Translations under genes and position numbers: made by a program
Part shown: piece by piece, positions 8,062-9,828 of the stretch
Layout: each line of letters opens with the position of its first letter
Position numbering within the stretch: position 1 is the stretch's first letter
Source of the DNA: Methylovirgula sp.
Lineage (GTDB): Bacteria > Pseudomonadota > Alphaproteobacteria > Rhizobiales > Beijerinckiaceae
Assembly: GCA_025356505.1 (NCBI GenBank)
Contig: JANXSV010000039.1
Coordinates: 1-9,828 of the forward strand
Length of the DNA stretch: 9,828 nt
Direction of reading: 5' to 3'
Notes under the pieces: generated by a model
Database searches by the model: none
What the model was told of the DNA's origin: nothing
What the model saw: only the letters and a program-made list of their open reading frames with translations

Positions 8062-9828
8062 TCAGTGCACCGCGGCGCGTTCGAGAGACTTCTCGACCAC
8101 CTGGAAAAAGAGCCGAACTCTGGCGCCCGGTCGGCCTGTGACTGCATTTGGAAGGCCATCAAGCAGCTCTATCCCGCCGCCGTGTTCTTCGAAAATTTTA
8201 GCCACTATGGGAAGACCCAAGCCGGTACCTTCCGGACGCGTGGTCATGTAGGGCTCTAACAAGCGTTGTCGATTTTCTGCAGGGAACCCGATGCCGTTGT
8301 CGCTGACATCAATCTGAATGAAACCTTCGACGCTGTGCGTTACCTGAACCGTAATAATACCCTGCCCCGCATAGGGGACATAGGCCGCCATGATACCCTC
8401 AGTGGCGTTCTTGACAATATTGGTAAGCGCTTGACTGATCAGCCTGCGGTCAAACGCGACGACTAGGGGTTCCATCGGACTAAGATCTTCAAACTTGATG
8501 TCAGAATGACCTATGCGCATCAAGAAAAGCGTCTGGCGAATTGTTTCGCCGATATCTTCCTGCTCCGGCTTGGCTTTTGGCATACGCGCAAAGGAAGAAA
8601 ACTCATCCACCATTCGTTTTATGTCCTCCACCTGCCGCACAATCGTATCGGTACACTGGTCGAATATGTCTTTGTCGACTGTGATGCTGCGACCATATTT
8701 GCGCTTCAGCCGTTCGGCGGAAAGCTGTATCGGCGTGAGGGGATTTTTAATTTCATGGGCAATGCGGCGCGCCACGTCCGCCCAAGCTGATGTCCTCTGC
8801 GCTGTCACCAAATCAGTGATTTCGTCGAGCGTAACTACCATGCTTTGTGGCCCGTCGTGTGTCGATTCAGGCGAAATGCGAACATTGAAAATGCCCTCAC
8901 GGCCCTTTCGCAACAGCGTGATTTGAGCTTGACGCATTCTGCCGCGGGCTGATCTGGCCTCAATAATAAGGCTCATAAGCTCCGGCACGACAGACAGAAT
9001 AGGCTGGCCCACCAGCTTGGCTTTTTCCATATCAAGCGCGGATGCAAACCGATATGCAGCTTCATTACAGACTGTGATATTGTTCGAATTATCGATCCCA
9101 AAAACTGCAGCAGGAACCCCTGAAAGGACTGCTTCGGTAAAAACCCGTCTCTGATCCGCCAAAGCATTCGCATCAATCAATCGCGATTGCTGCGAACGCA
9201 ATTCACTGGTCATGTTATTAAACGTCTGCGCCAGGTGGCCGATATCGCCTTCACTGGCGCGCACAGGCACCGTTACGTCAAGATTGCCTCCTGCCACCTC
9301 GTCAGTTGCGCTGATCAACCTGCGGATAGGATTTACGAGCCTGTTTGCGAACGAAAGCCCCAGCCACACCGACGATAACAACATGATAAGCGCCAGCAGG
9401 ATAAACATCGACGCAAATGCGATCTGGATGTTTTTCCGATGCGCATCGAAATCATTATAGATCTGGTTGATTCCCTCTGCCTCCTTTGGGAAATCAACCG
9501 CGTAGGGATCAACCTGCCGCGCGACGTAAAGATAAGATCCGGGGTAGGATGTGAGCTTCACGAGGGCAAAAAACGTCTGACGCCCTTGAGGCGCGACGCA
9601 TATGGGAGCATCTTCCTCGGCGTCGGTGAAATCACGTTGCTCGGGAAATTTGGCGTTGTCGTCCTTCAGTCCCGAGTCCAGAACTTCACTCGCATCCGGC
9701 TTTACAATTTTGGCAAGAGAGAACCCGAGAAACCTCGAACGTGTCGTGAAAAAATCCTGGAACAAGGTTCTGTTCTCGTCAAAAAGCGGGTGCGCCCTGT
9801 CGAGGTCAGACGCGGTGAGCTCCATATC
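8062..9828 (-). CDS. ntrY: Sensor histidine kinase NtrY, C-terminal 588 residues (5' end outside window)
   Basis: NtrY is a membrane histidine kinase that phosphorylates NtrX. The frame is open to the window edge, and the codon before the Met at 9825 (GAT) is still coding, so the true start lies beyond 9828. Numbering from that Met, the visible order is: a probable extracytoplasmic stretch (1-130); a membrane helix (about 134-157); a HAMP linker (160-213); a PAS domain (about 225-340); the HisKA H-box with phospho-His357 in RRIAHEIKNPLTPIQLSAER; and the ATPase domain with N-box NIVKNATEG (469-477), G1 DNGIGFP (509-515) and G2 TGLGLPI (534-540). Full-length family members have roughly 150-180 more residues carrying the first membrane spans. 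The stop is 19 bases upstream of ntrX, so the two genes are almost certainly cotranscribed. Confidence 0.96.
   Translation of the reverse strand, partial: DMELTASDLDRAHPLFDENRTLFQDFFTTRSRFLGFSLAKIVKPDASEVLDSGLKDDNAKFPEQRDFTDAEEDAPICVAPQGRQTFFALVKLTSYPGSYLYVARQVDPYAVDFPKEAEGINQIYNDFDAHRKNIQIAFASMFILLALIMLLSSVWLGLSFANRLVNPIRRLISATDEVAGGNLDVTVPVRASEGDIGHLAQTFNNMTSELRSQQSRLIDANALADQRRVFTEAVLSGVPAAVFGIDNSNNITVCNEAAYRFASALDMEKAKLVGQPILSVVPELMSLIIEARSARGRMRQAQITLLRKGREGIFNVRISPESTHDGPQSMVVTLDEITDLVTAQRTSAWADVARRIAHEIKNPLTPIQLSAERLKRKYGRSITVDKDIFDQCTDTIVRQVEDIKRMVDEFSSFARMPKAKPEQEDIGETIRQTLFLMRIGHSDIKFEDLSPMEPLVVAFDRRLISQALTNIVKNATEGIMAAYVPYAGQGIITVQVTHSVEGFIQIDVSDNGIGFPAENRQRLLEPYMTTRPEGTGLGLPIVAKIFEEHGGGIELLDGLPNAVTGRPGARVRLFFQVVEKSLERAAVH

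Noticed and set aside
7491..8141. Open frame of 216 codons on the plus strand
   Set aside because: It is antisense to ntrX and the end of ntrY, whose receiver and AAA+ domains are unmistakable. The product looks like random composition rich in Arg, His and Phe.
8043..8162. Longer NtrX start at 8162
   Set aside because: It would add 40 residues inside the ntrY coding end. The receiver domain begins correctly at MASDILIIDDEAD from 8042.

Overview
The window looks like the chromosome of an alphaproteobacterium, most likely of the Hyphomicrobiales (Rhizobiales). The evidence is the pairing of two blocks typical of that class, ntrY-ntrX...hfq-hflX and tatA-tatB-tatC-serS-surE-pcm, together with the protein sequences themselves (rhizobial-type TatA, TatB, NtrX and Hfq). 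This order call is inference; no 16S rRNA or other decisive marker is present. All ten genes read on the minus strand, so transcription runs from high to low coordinates. Gaps are short (the largest is 163 bases), and I see no tRNA, rRNA, CRISPR array, insertion sequence or convincing intrinsic terminator.

In order of transcription: (1) 9828-6672 is the two-component pair ntrY (sensor kinase, 5' end outside the window) and ntrX (AAA+ response regulator). (2) 6671-6509 is the largest intergenic gap. It holds a hairpin, a 12-base palindrome, a tandem repeat and a candidate hfq promoter. (3) 6508-4835 is hfq (RNA chaperone) followed by hflX (ribosome-associated GTPase). hflX is in the same frame as hfq, nine bases after its TAG, and uses a GTG start. 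(4) 4728-3235 is tatA, tatB and tatC, the twin-arginine protein export system. As given, tatC carries a one-base frameshift at 3539-3541. (5) 3212-2313 is a ten-segment EamA/DMT-family exporter that does not belong to the usual tat-serS neighbourhood. (6) 2283-1 is serS (seryl-tRNA synthetase), surE (5'-nucleotidase) and the first 38 codons of pcm (protein-L-isoaspartate methyltransferase).

Functionally this is housekeeping and regulatory DNA: nitrogen/redox sensing (NtrYX), post-transcriptional control and ribosome rescue (Hfq, HflX), export of folded proteins (TatABC), translation (SerS) and stationary-phase nucleotide and protein repair (SurE, Pcm). I found no new defence, mobile or biosynthetic system. 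The points most worth checking are the broken tatC frame, the inserted EamA exporter, the hfq-TAG-hflX same-frame junction, the unusual TatB N-terminus, and the structured gap upstream of hfq. Two genes need start corrections: surE begins at 893 and ntrX at 8042, not at the longer possible starts.
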